From the NCBI GenBank assembly GCA_038118725.1, contig JAYOIK010000115.1:1-10711 (forward strand): a DNA stretch of 10,711 bases, in the 5' to 3' direction. Both the position numbers and the translations under genes were made by a program. Shown here piece after piece: positions 1 through 7,267 of this stretch; positions within the stretch are counted from its first letter, which is position 1, and each line of letters starts with the position of its first letter. Below the pieces are notes generated by a model. It saw only the letters and a program-made list of their open reading frames with translations, was not told where the DNA came from and ran no database searches. The DNA is from JADHLJ01 sp038118725. Its GTDB lineage: Bacteria; Pseudomonadota; Alphaproteobacteria; Thalassobaculales; Thalassobaculaceae.

Positions 1-1491
1 GTTCCGGTCCTTCTCGTGGATCTTGTAGGGCACCACGAAGGACTGAGCTTCATTCACCGTCACGAAGGATTTGAAGTAGCTGCGCTCGCGTAGGTCCATG
101 ACGTAGTAGTTGATCGACATGACCTTCTTGGCGTCGATATGCGCCCGATTAAAGGCGTAATCCGTCCAAACGGGCTTCTCGAGGTTGACCGGCTCCGCCT
201 CCAAGCTGGCGATCGCGGCATTCAGCGCCCGGCGCGCCTCGTCCCGCTTTCCGTTCATGATCCCCGCGTGGATCATCGCCGGGATAAGGCCACAGCCGAT
301 GCATCCGGTCGAGGCGCGTATCTCGACCTGCTGCATGTTCGCCTGAGCGGTCTGAACGGCGATCTGGCGGGTGGTTCGCGCCGGGTTCGGCTCATACCGG
401 ACGCCGGACTGATATTGCGACGAAACCTTGTCCTGGCTGGCGACCCGTCGGAAGGATTTGGCGACGGCGACATCAAGGACGACCAGATAATCCAGACGGT
501 CCGAGCCGACTTCGCTCAGGGCCTCGTCCAGGTTCGCCTTGCCGGCATCCACCGGCAGATCGATGTCGATCGACGGTGGGAACTCGATCTGCCCCTCCTT
601 GAGTAGGGTGCGGCTGGTGATCTCGACAAAACGGATGCGCGGCTCCTCAAGCCTCGCGGGTTCGATACCCAACTCCCTGGCCTTGGCATAGGCCGCGAGG
701 ATGTGATCCAGCGTCGGTCTTCCGCCCCCGGCCTCGCTATCCAGCAAGGCCTGGAAACCACCGGAAGACGCGTCCTCGCGCTGCTCGCGGGACAACCGAT
801 CCCCGAACTTCGCGAGGAACGCCGCGACCTTCTCCGGCCCCTGGCTCTGGAGTTTCGGCATCAGGGCGGGCATGGCCGCCTCAAGCGTTGCCGGCACCGA
901 AAGCACGACCGGGTAGAGCGCGAAGAATTCACCCGAGCCGGCGTGATCGAAAGCCGTGAACGCCTCGGGCGCGGACTCCTTAATCCGCCTCTCGAGATCG
1001 CTTATGGCGCTGCTCAGCCGCTCCTTGGCCGGCTCGTGGGCGGAAGCTTCCTCGGCGATGATCGGCTCGTTATCCGCCGCCTTCAGTTCGGTTTGAGCGT
1101 CCGCGATCGCCTGCTTGACCTCTGGCCATTGCTTCGGCGCTGCCGGCCAGACGATAGCCTCCACCGACTTCGCGGCGGTTTCCAGGGCGGGAATTCGCTG
1201 GCGCGCCAAGGCGTCCCCCGCCGCGCGAAGCCCGGTCACGATCGCCGCGTCGTCGCGATTCTTGTCGAAATGGGCGCTTTCCTTGCGATAGAGCGCCGCC
1301 ACCTGGTCCCATTGCTTTTTTGCGACCAACTCCTTGAGATGATCGCCCTGATCCCAAAACACCGAATAGGACGGCGTCCCACCACCACCGCTAACCGGGT
1401 TAAACGAAACCGATCCGTCGGGCCCCGTGGTCTGACAAGCCGCGAGAAAAAACGTCAACGCCGCCGCGTGGCATATTCGCGAGACCCTCAT
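1..1491 (-). CDS. Large lipoprotein of unknown function, C-terminus beyond the left edge
   Basis: An open frame of 497 codons without a stop runs from ATG at 1491 to base 1, so the gene is incomplete at its C-terminus. The start is supported by a strong AAGGAG ribosome site 7 nt upstream (1504-1499). Residues 1-19 form a lipoprotein signal: a basic N-terminus, the hydrophobic stretch AALTFFLAA, and C19 in the lipobox LAAC. The +2 residue is Gln, which in Gram-negatives fits outer-membrane sorting. A Gly/Ser-rich linker (about 24-40) follows. Residues about 45-175 are charged and probably alpha-helical, including an Ala/Glu-rich stretch at about 125-172 that could be a coiled coil. The rest (about 180-497) looks mixed alpha/beta and holds a CxxC (C397, C400) in the segment STGCIGCGLIP. 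I do not recognise the family. It lies 16 nt behind another lipoprotein gene and is almost certainly co-transcribed with it, so the two may act together in the periplasm. The unseen C-terminal part could change the interpretation. Confidence 0.85.
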   Translation of the reverse strand, partial: MRVSRICHAAALTFFLAACQTTGPDGSVSFNPVSGGGGTPSYSVFWDQGDHLKELVAKKQWDQVAALYRKESAHFDKNRDDAAIVTGLRAAGDALARQRIPALETAAKSVEAIVWPAAPKQWPEVKQAIADAQTELKAADNEPIIAEEASAHEPAKERLSSAISDLERRIKESAPEAFTAFDHAGSGEFFALYPVVLSVPATLEAAMPALMPKLQSQGPEKVAAFLAKFGDRLSREQREDASSGGFQALLDSEAGGGRPTLDHILAAYAKARELGIEPARLEEPRIRFVEITSRTLLKEGQIEFPPSIDIDLPVDAGKANLDEALSEVGSDRLDYLVVLDVAVAKSFRRVASQDKVSSQYQSGVRYEPNPARTTRQIAVQTAQANMQQVEIRASTGCIGCGLIPAMIHAGIMNGKRDEARRALNAAIASLEAEPVNLEKPVWTDYAFNRAHIDAKKVMSINYYVMDLRERSYFKSFVTVNEAQSFVVPYKIHEKDRN

Positions 1492-1498
1492 GCCCGGT

Positions 1499-1504
1499 CT
1501 CCTT
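1499..1504 (-). promoter_or_regulatory. Ribosome binding site AAGGAG fixing the start of the large lipoprotein
   Basis: On the minus strand AAGGAG lies 7 nt before the ATG at 1491. It sits in the 16-nt gap after the TGA (1510-1508) of the upstream lipoprotein gene. It confirms the minus-strand reading of the 1-1491 region. Confidence 0.7.
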
Positions 1505-1507
1505 CCG

Positions 1508-2191
1508 TCAATTCAAGGTTCGTTTGATTTGTCCGGTCCCGCCGCTGGAAGAGGCAGGCACCGGCGCGTTCCCGCCCGCGGGTGCCGCTTGCCCGCCGGC
1601 GCCTCCGCCGCTGACGAGAACACCGCCGTGACGCTCGACCTCTCGGGTGAGCTTCTCCAGCCAGTCGAAGTATCGCTCGCCGCCTAGCGGCAGGGAATTG
1701 TCCACGACAACCGAGACCGATTCGGTCATATCAGCGGTGTAGTACTTCCACCCTGATTGATTCGGGCCCAGCAACTGCGCCCAGATCGCGTGCTCGCCGG
1801 GCCCAATATCAGGACGCACGGTTCCAACCACATCACGTAGCTCGGCGCTTTCGAAGAGGTTTTTCTTGACCACGACCTCATGAAAGAACGAAAGAGCGCG
1901 ATGGCTAACCGCCGCGATGTAGTCCACCACCTCGGGAGCCGGTGTGCCTGTATTGATCATCCCCCGCGCTCTAAGATCCGCATCCGACGGAATAAAGACC
2001 GTCACACGTCCGCCATAGGGGGTCGGGACGGGTTCTATTTTCGCGAGAATTGCATCCATCTGCGCCCGTTGCGCGGCGAGCGCCTCCGCCGAGGATTGAT
2101 AGGTTTGCCCGCCCAGCGTGAACACCGTTGGCGCGCATGCATAAAGCGGGAACATGACGCATGCTAAAAGGATTATGATTATTTTTAACAT
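1508..2191 (-). CDS. Small lipoprotein of unknown function (227 aa)
   Basis: The protein starts MLKIIIILLAC and has a classical export signal: one Lys, then a very hydrophobic stretch, then LYAC with C19 as the likely lipidated cysteine. Tyr at -2 is unusual for a lipobox but tolerated. The mature part (about 20-185) is mixed alpha/beta with no motif I can assign. The last 40 residues (about 188-227) are low-complexity Gly/Ala/Ser/Pro and probably disordered. I chose ATG at 2191. The frame stays open to a TTG at 2251, but that TTG is part of the -35 box of the promoter, so it would not be transcribed. The ribosome site is weak (GAG about 6 nt upstream). The signal peptide uses ATA and TTA codons, unlike the GC-rich remainder. 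It is the first gene of an operon with the large lipoprotein downstream. Function is unknown; a secreted complex of the two lipoproteins is inference. Confidence 0.85.
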   Translation of the reverse strand: MLKIIIILLACVMFPLYACAPTVFTLGGQTYQSSAEALAAQRAQMDAILAKIEPVPTPYGGRVTVFIPSDADLRARGMINTGTPAPEVVDYIAAVSHRALSFFHEVVVKKNLFESAELRDVVGTVRPDIGPGEHAIWAQLLGPNQSGWKYYTADMTESVSVVVDNSLPLGGERYFDWLEKLTREVERHGGVLVSGGGAGGQAAPAGGNAPVPASSSGGTGQIKRTLN

Positions 2192-2222
2192 AATTAACTC
2201 ATATATTTTTTGCTTCGTTCTG

Positions 2223-2251
2223 ATTATATGATTCAAAAAATATCCTATCAA
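2223..2251 (-). promoter_or_regulatory. Sigma70-type promoter of the lipoprotein operon
   Basis: On the minus strand TTGATA (2251-2246) is followed by a 17-nt spacer and a perfect TATAAT (2228-2223). This matches the housekeeping consensus at 11 of 12 positions with ideal spacing. Transcription would begin near 2216, leaving a leader of about 25 nt before the ATG at 2191. The surrounding bases (about 2160-2260) are strongly AT-rich in an otherwise GC-rich window. Such a promoter would be expected to be strong and constitutive unless repressed. Confidence 0.75.
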
Positions 2252-2293
2252 TCAAAGCTCCGTGTCAAAGAATTTTCAGCCCAGCGTCCCCAC

Positions 2294-2342
2294 GGAAATT
2301 CCGGAAGGAAATCCATGGGCATGCAATCCTCTCGGGAAATTC
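2294..2342. repeat. Repeated GGAAATTC element upstream of the GMC gene
   Basis: GGAAATTC occurs at 2294-2301 (within the near-palindrome GGAAATTCC) and again at 2335-2342, 41 bp apart, which is close to four helical turns. A degenerate copy, GGAAATCC, lies at 2307-2314. The second copy faces GAATTCC (2347-2353), giving a second imperfect dyad. The element lies between the divergent lipoprotein promoter and the GMC dehydrogenase gene, where an operator would be expected. No regulator gene is nearby, so a regulatory role is only a suggestion, and short repeats like these can arise by chance. Confidence 0.25.
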
Positions 2343-2489
2343 ACGCGAATTCCTCTAACGAACCATCGCCACGGTGATGATGCTTTTCCCTCCCCTCGCT
2401 GTTTTTTTGCGCACGGGCCCGGCGCTCGCATAGAGTCACCGATGCCACATCCGGGCGGCGAAAAAGCGATTGGGAAATCGGAGTAGAGA

Positions 2490-4094
2490 ATGGCTGAAAC
2501 AACCACCTTGGAATTCGACTATATCGTCGTCGGCGCCGGATCGGCCGGGTCCGTGGTCGCCAATCGGCTCTCCGCCGATCCCAAGAACAAGGTACTCCTG
2601 CTGGAAGCCGGCCCGGCGAGCCATTTCTGGTCGCGCATTCCCATTGGCTACGCCAAGCTGATCAACAACCCCGCCGTCAATTGGATGTATTCGGGCGAGC
2701 CCGAGGAGAGCACCGGCGGTCGCCGTCTTTATGTGCCGCGCGGCAAGATGCTCGGCGGGTCGAGCTCCATCAACGGCCTGGTCTTCGTGCGAGGCCAAGC
2801 CCGCGACTACAATACCTGGGCGCAGATGGGCAATCGCGGCTGGAGCTACGACGACGTCCTGCCGTTCTTCAAGAGCATCGAATCCTACGAAGGCGACGGT
2901 GATGATGAGTACCGCGGCCGCAACGGGCCGCTTCGGGTAACAGACCCGGACGAGACGGGTCCCCTATACGATCACATCATCCGGGCGGCGGGCGAGGTCG
3001 GGATCCCGCACAACCGCGACTATAACGGCGCCTCCCAGCACGGAATCTCGATGAGCCAGGCGACCATCGCCGGCGGCCGCCGGATGAGCACCGCGCATAG
3101 CTTTCTGGATCCGATAAAGTCCCGCTCGAACCTCAAGATCCAAACCGACGCGCTTTCCGAGGGGCTGATCCTGGAGGGAAAACGGTGTGTCGGGGTCCGC
3201 TACTCGGTCAATGGCGCCCCGCGACAGGCCAAGGCGAACCGCGAGGTTGTTCTCTGCGCGGGCTCGATCAATTCGCCCCAATTGCTGGAACTGTCGGGCA
3301 TCGGCCAACCAGACCGCTTGAAGGATCTCGGAATCGAGGTCAGACACGCGCTTGGGGGCGTCGGAGAAAATCTGCGGGACCACTACGCGCCGCGAACCCG
3401 CTGGTATATCGGCGCGCCGGGCGTGACCTACAACGACAAGGGCCGCGGGCTCGGGATGGTGTGGCAGGCCCTCAGATATGTGTTCACCCAGAAAGGCATG
3501 ATGGGTATCCCCGCGGCGCCGTTGCGCGCCTTCGTCAAGTCACGCGAGGGCCTTGAGGACCCGGACGTTCTGCTGGGTTGGGTACCTCTGCTGTACGAAC
3601 CGGGCTACAAGCTTTCCAAGAAATCGGGAGTGACCTGCTACGCCCATGTCATGCGCCCCGAGAGCACGGGAAGCATCCATTTGACCTCCGCCGATCCGAC
3701 GGCGCCACCGGCGATCCGATTCAATTTCCTGTCCACGCAGTCGGATATCGACGTCTCGATTGCCGCGATCCGGATCGCCCGGGCGGTGATGACCGCGCCG
3801 GCGATGAAGCCGCTGGACGTCACCGAGGTTCTACCGGGCGAAAACCTGACGACCGATGCCGAGATCCTCGGTTGGATCAAGGAATATGGCGAGACCACCT
3901 ACCATCCCGTCGGCACCTGCAAGATGGGCAGCGACCCGATGGCGGTCGTGAACAACGAGCTTCGGGTCCACGGTATTGAGGGCCTGCGCGTCGCCGACGC
4001 CTCGATCATGCCCACCCAGATCTCCGGCAACACCAACGCGCCGTCGATCATGATCGGTGAGAAATGCGCGCATATGGTGCTCGCCGCGGCCTAG
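2490..4094 (+). CDS. GMC-family FAD-dependent alcohol (choline-type) dehydrogenase
   Basis: This is a glucose-methanol-choline flavoprotein of 534 residues, the usual length for the family. The FAD Rossmann motif GAGSAG is at 15-20, with the ribose-binding Glu at E40. GMC signature 1 lies at about 84-107 (GKMLGGSSSINGLVFVRG) and signature 2 at about 258-272 (GSINSPQLLELSGIG). The active-site base pair is H472 (in HPVGTCKMG) and N516 (in GNTNAP), separated by 44 residues as in choline oxidase. There is no signal peptide, so the enzyme is cytoplasmic or peripheral to the inner membrane. It should oxidise a primary or secondary alcohol to the carbonyl, passing electrons to a quinone or other acceptor. 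The substrate cannot be told from these motifs, and the absence of betaine-aldehyde dehydrogenase or BetI nearby argues against routine choline metabolism. The start is backed by GGAG 7 nt upstream. It leads a two-gene operon with the hydrolase. Confidence 0.95.
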   Translation: MAETTTLEFDYIVVGAGSAGSVVANRLSADPKNKVLLLEAGPASHFWSRIPIGYAKLINNPAVNWMYSGEPEESTGGRRLYVPRGKMLGGSSSINGLVFVRGQARDYNTWAQMGNRGWSYDDVLPFFKSIESYEGDGDDEYRGRNGPLRVTDPDETGPLYDHIIRAAGEVGIPHNRDYNGASQHGISMSQATIAGGRRMSTAHSFLDPIKSRSNLKIQTDALSEGLILEGKRCVGVRYSVNGAPRQAKANREVVLCAGSINSPQLLELSGIGQPDRLKDLGIEVRHALGGVGENLRDHYAPRTRWYIGAPGVTYNDKGRGLGMVWQALRYVFTQKGMMGIPAAPLRAFVKSREGLEDPDVLLGWVPLLYEPGYKLSKKSGVTCYAHVMRPESTGSIHLTSADPTAPPAIRFNFLSTQSDIDVSIAAIRIARAVMTAPAMKPLDVTEVLPGENLTTDAEILGWIKEYGETTYHPVGTCKMGSDPMAVVNNELRVHGIEGLRVADASIMPTQISGNTNAPSIMIGEKCAHMVLAAA

Positions 4095-4115
4095 GCGCTT
4101 GATTGGGAGATTTCG

Positions 4116-4952
4116 ATGGCCCCCTCATTCACCGTGGAAATCGAAGACGTTGAGTACGCGCGCCCGGACGACAAGGCGCTTTTGGCGCGGCTATATAGAC
4201 CGCAAGGTCCGGGCCCCTTCCCCGCTGTTGTCGAGGTTCATGGCGGCGCCTGGACGTCGAATGACCGCCTGACCAACACGCCGATCCATAAGCCCCTCGC
4301 GGAGAGCGGTGTCGTTGTCATGGCGATTGATTTCCGCATGCCCCCCGACGCTGGCTATCCCGCCGCCCTGCAAGACATCAACACGGCGATCCGCTGGCTG
4401 AAATCCAATGCCGAGAGCCTCGGCTCCCATGCAGGGCTCGTCGGGCTGCTCGGCACCTCCAGCGGCGGTCATCAGGCGATGTTGAGCGCGCTTCGTCCCG
4501 ATGATCTGAGTTTTACTCCGGAGGGCGCGAACCTCGACGTCGACGCCAAGGCCGCCTTCGTCGCGCTCTGCTGGGCGGTGCTCGACCCGCTTGCCCGCTA
4601 TCGGATGGTTCAGGAAAAGGGCATTCAACGGCTCATCGACGCCCACCACGCCTATTGGCCGTCGGTGGAAGCGATGGAGCAAGGCAATCCCCAGATGATC
4701 CTGGAGCGCGGCGAACAGTCTGAACGTCCACCGGTGCTGCTGTTACAGGGAACCAAGGACGATAATCTCACCCCGGACATGGCCGATCGCTTCGCCGCCG
4801 CCTACCGCGCCGGCGGCGGTGAAATCACCCTGGAGAAATTCGAGGGTGAGCCGCACGCCTTTGTCGGCAAGGATCCGGACTCGCCTGCGTCGCGCCGCGC
4901 CATCGAGATGATCATCGGCTTCGTTCACACAAAGGCCGGCACGACCCGTTAG
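4116..4952 (+). CDS. Alpha/beta-hydrolase, HSL/carboxylesterase-like
   Basis: The 278-residue protein has the layout of a small hormone-sensitive-lipase or BD-FAE-type esterase. The oxyanion-hole motif HGG is at 42-44. The nucleophile is S115 in GTSSG (113-117). The acid is probably D215 or D216 in QGTKDDNLTP, and the His is H247 in GEPHAF. All catalytic elements are present and in order, so it should be active on a small ester or related acyl compound in the cytoplasm. No signal peptide is seen. ATG at 4116 is preceded by GGGAG, and the gene begins 21 nt after the GMC stop, so the two are probably co-transcribed and may handle the same compound, for example release of an alcohol from an ester that GMC then oxidises (inference). 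Its TAG stop overlaps the stop of the convergent molybdenum enzyme gene. Confidence 0.92.
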   Translation: MAPSFTVEIEDVEYARPDDKALLARLYRPQGPGPFPAVVEVHGGAWTSNDRLTNTPIHKPLAESGVVVMAIDFRMPPDAGYPAALQDINTAIRWLKSNAESLGSHAGLVGLLGTSSGGHQAMLSALRPDDLSFTPEGANLDVDAKAAFVALCWAVLDPLARYRMVQEKGIQRLIDAHHAYWPSVEAMEQGNPQMILERGEQSERPPVLLLQGTKDDNLTPDMADRFAAAYRAGGGEITLEKFEGEPHAFVGKDPDSPASRRAIEMIIGFVHTKAGTTR

Positions 4953-7267
4953 TCGCCCCTCCGCATGGCTCGCCAGACCCGTTCCGGCGTCGCGGGGCCG
5001 TGAAAGCGGGTTACGCCGAGCGGTGCCAGGGCATCGACGATGGCGTTGGCGATCGCCGGCGGCCCGGCGACGACGCCGGCCTCTCCGCATCCCTTCACCC
5101 CCAGCGGGTTCGTGGTACAGCGCGTCGGGTTGAAGGCATGGTCATAGAACGGAAGGTCGTCCGCCCTCGGCATGGCGTAGTCCATGAAGCTCGCCGCCAG
5201 GGGCTGACCATGATCGTCATGCGCGGTTCGCTCCATCAGGGCTTGTCCGATCCCCTGGGTGATCGCGCCATGCGCCTGGCCTTGGGCGATGGTCGGGTTG
5301 ACCACGACGCCATAGTCGTCGACCGCCGTGTACCCCGCGATCTCGACCGCCCCGGTCTCGCCATCGATCTCGATCTCCACCACATGCGCCCCGTTGGGGA
5401 ACGTCATCCAGTCACGGGTCCAGGCATGATAGGTATCGAGCGGCTTTCCATTCGCCCGCGCCCGCGCGGCCACATCCAAAAGGCCGATCGAGCGATCGGT
5501 GCCCGCGACGATGAAGGAGCCATCCTCGAACCGGATGTCGTCGGCGGCGGCCTCCAGCGCCTCGCCGGCGATCGGCTTCGCCTTGGCGATGATCTCCTCG
5601 ACCGCGCGAAAGATCGCGGTACCGGCCATGTAGGTTGAGCGCGAGCTACCATGACCGCCGCCCATGGGAATGAGGTCGGTGTCGCCCTCGCGAAGCAGAA
5701 CCAACGCATCATCCACGCCGAGGAGCGAGCCGACGATCTGTGGGAAGGTCGTGTGATGCCCCTGGCCGATGGTCTGGGTGCCGGTAAACAGGGAGATCGT
5801 TCCGGCTTCGTCGAAACGGATCTCCACGTTTTCATGCGGCGAGCCCCCCGTGCCTTTAATGTGATAGGCGAAACCGAGTCCTCGAAGCTTCCCGCGCGCC
5901 TCGCTTTCACGCTTTCGCGCCGGGAAGCCGGCGACATCCGCGCGCTCCAGGGCCATGTCCAGGGTTTCCGCGAAGGCGCCGCTATCGACGGTCTCGCCGA
6001 GCGCGTTGGTGAAGGGCATCGCCTCGCGCGGCACCATGTTCATCCGGCGCAGCTCCGCGGAATCGAAACCGCATTGCCGCGCCGCCGCGTCGATCAGACG
6101 CTCAATCACCATGTTCGCCTCGGCATAGCCCGGCGCCCGGGTGACGCCGTTCGGGGTTGTATTCGTGAGGACCGCCTTGATGTCGAGCGCGATCGCCGGG
6201 ATTCGATAGACGGTCCCCGGCAGATGCGCGTAGAGCACGGTTTCCACAACCCCCATCGAGGCCACGAGATAGGCGCCGAGATTGGCCGCGCTTTCGACCC
6301 GCAGCGCCAAAAACCGGCCTTCCGCGTCGAGCGCGAGTCGGGATGTCGAGTGGTGGTCGCGGGCCTGATGATCACTCAGGAACCCTTCCGAACGACTGGC
6401 GCTCCATTTCACGGGGCGACCCAATCTCCGCGCGGCCCAGGCAACCAACGGGTATTCCGGATAGGGATAGTTCCGGGTACCGAACCCGCCGCCGACGTCC
6501 GGCGCCACGAAACGCACCCGATCGGGTTCCATATCCAGCGCGGCCGCGGTCGCGTCGCGGATCAAATGCAGGTTCTGGGTCGCGATATGCAGTACATAAC
6601 GTCGCTCCTCGCCATCCCAGACACCGACCAGGCCGCGCGGCTCCATCGGGTTCGTTACGATCCGGTGATTGTGGAGCGACAGCTCGACCACATGCGCGGC
6701 GCTCTCGAACGCCACGTCGACCGCCGCGCGATCACCGGCTTGCCAGCGCACACAGACATTGCCGGGAACGCCAGGAGCGAGCGCGGGCGCGTCCGTCGCT
6801 AAAGCCTCGTCCGGCGCGATGACGCTGGCCAAGGGCTCGTACTCAATGGCCACCAGATCCGCCGCGTCGAGGGCCTGATCCAAGGTTTCCGCGATAACCA
6901 TGACAACCGCCTCTCCGACATGTCGAACAACTTGTTCGGCCAAAAGCGGCTGCGGAAGGAACGCGAAGGGTTCCCCGGTCTTGGGATTGGCTTGAACCGT
7001 CGGCGCCAGCGGCTTCAGCCCGTCTCGCGACACGTCCCGGCTGTCGAGAACGGCCCATACGCCCGGGGCCGCGCGGGAAGCAGACAGGTCGATTTCCAAG
7101 ATTCGCGCATGAGCGTGGGGCGAACGCACGAAGACCGCGTGTCCCAATCCCTCGAACCGAAGGTCGTCGAGATACGTCCCGCGCCCGGTCAGGAACGCCC
7201 CGTCCTCGCGGCGCGTCGGGGCGTCGCCGATCCGATTGGAAGCGCCTTGGCTATCGGCGCTCACCAT
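4949..7267 (-). CDS. Molybdopterin-binding large subunit of a xanthine dehydrogenase/aldehyde oxidase-family enzyme
   Basis: The 772-residue protein is a full-length molybdenum hydroxylase large subunit (CoxL/XdhB class). An N-terminal hammerhead domain (about 20-140, with GRGTYLDDLRFEG and FVRSPHAHARI) precedes two Mo-cofactor-binding domains. Visible cofactor and active-site motifs are GGGFGTRN at 259-266, TQTIGQGHH near 497-505, and GVKGCGEAG, whose E729 is the conserved catalytic Glu. The active-site loop reads TRAPGYAEA (376-384), without the Cys-containing VAYRCSFR loop, so it is not a CO dehydrogenase. Such enzymes hydroxylate aldehydes or N-heterocycles with water-derived oxygen and pass electrons through separate 2Fe-2S and FAD subunits. 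Those subunit genes are not next to it. Its ATG (7267) overlaps the end of the SDR gene by 7 nt, with GTG at 7264 as an alternative start, so translation is probably coupled. It shares a 4-bp TTAG with the convergent esterase stop. The substrate is unknown. Confidence 0.93.
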   Translation of the reverse strand: MVSADSQGASNRIGDAPTRREDGAFLTGRGTYLDDLRFEGLGHAVFVRSPHAHARILEIDLSASRAAPGVWAVLDSRDVSRDGLKPLAPTVQANPKTGEPFAFLPQPLLAEQVVRHVGEAVVMVIAETLDQALDAADLVAIEYEPLASVIAPDEALATDAPALAPGVPGNVCVRWQAGDRAAVDVAFESAAHVVELSLHNHRIVTNPMEPRGLVGVWDGEERRYVLHIATQNLHLIRDATAAALDMEPDRVRFVAPDVGGGFGTRNYPYPEYPLVAWAARRLGRPVKWSASRSEGFLSDHQARDHHSTSRLALDAEGRFLALRVESAANLGAYLVASMGVVETVLYAHLPGTVYRIPAIALDIKAVLTNTTPNGVTRAPGYAEANMVIERLIDAAARQCGFDSAELRRMNMVPREAMPFTNALGETVDSGAFAETLDMALERADVAGFPARKRESEARGKLRGLGFAYHIKGTGGSPHENVEIRFDEAGTISLFTGTQTIGQGHHTTFPQIVGSLLGVDDALVLLREGDTDLIPMGGGHGSSRSTYMAGTAIFRAVEEIIAKAKPIAGEALEAAADDIRFEDGSFIVAGTDRSIGLLDVAARARANGKPLDTYHAWTRDWMTFPNGAHVVEIEIDGETGAVEIAGYTAVDDYGVVVNPTIAQGQAHGAITQGIGQALMERTAHDDHGQPLAASFMDYAMPRADDLPFYDHAFNPTRCTTNPLGVKGCGEAGVVAGPPAIANAIVDALAPLGVTRFHGPATPERVWRAMRRGD

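Noticed and set aside
139..1527. Long plus-strand open frames (139-606, 703-1527) opposite the large lipoprotein
   Set aside because: They are Arg-rich translations antisense to a complete minus-strand frame that has a lipobox, a good ribosome site and normal amino-acid composition. No family features are visible in them.
2192..2251. N-terminal extension of the small lipoprotein from TTG at 2251
   Set aside because: The TTG is the first base triplet of the -35 box TTGATA, upstream of the expected transcription start, and the extension would bury the signal peptide.
2402..2408. Run of seven T's as a terminator
   Set aside because: No stable GC-rich hairpin precedes it on the plus strand, and no plus-strand gene ends upstream of it.
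2407..2435. Possible promoter TTGCGC-17-ATAGAG for the GMC gene
   Set aside because: The -10 match is poor and the -35 matches only its first three bases. It is not strong enough to annotate.
2262..2486. Small plus-strand frame of 74 codons before the GMC gene
   Set aside because: It has no ribosome site and no recognisable composition, and it overlaps the likely regulatory region.
5000..6802. Plus-strand frames of 212 and 383 codons inside the Mo-hydroxylase region
   Set aside because: They are antisense shadows of a clear 772-residue family member in GC-rich DNA. Their translations are Arg- and Gly-rich with no domain motif.
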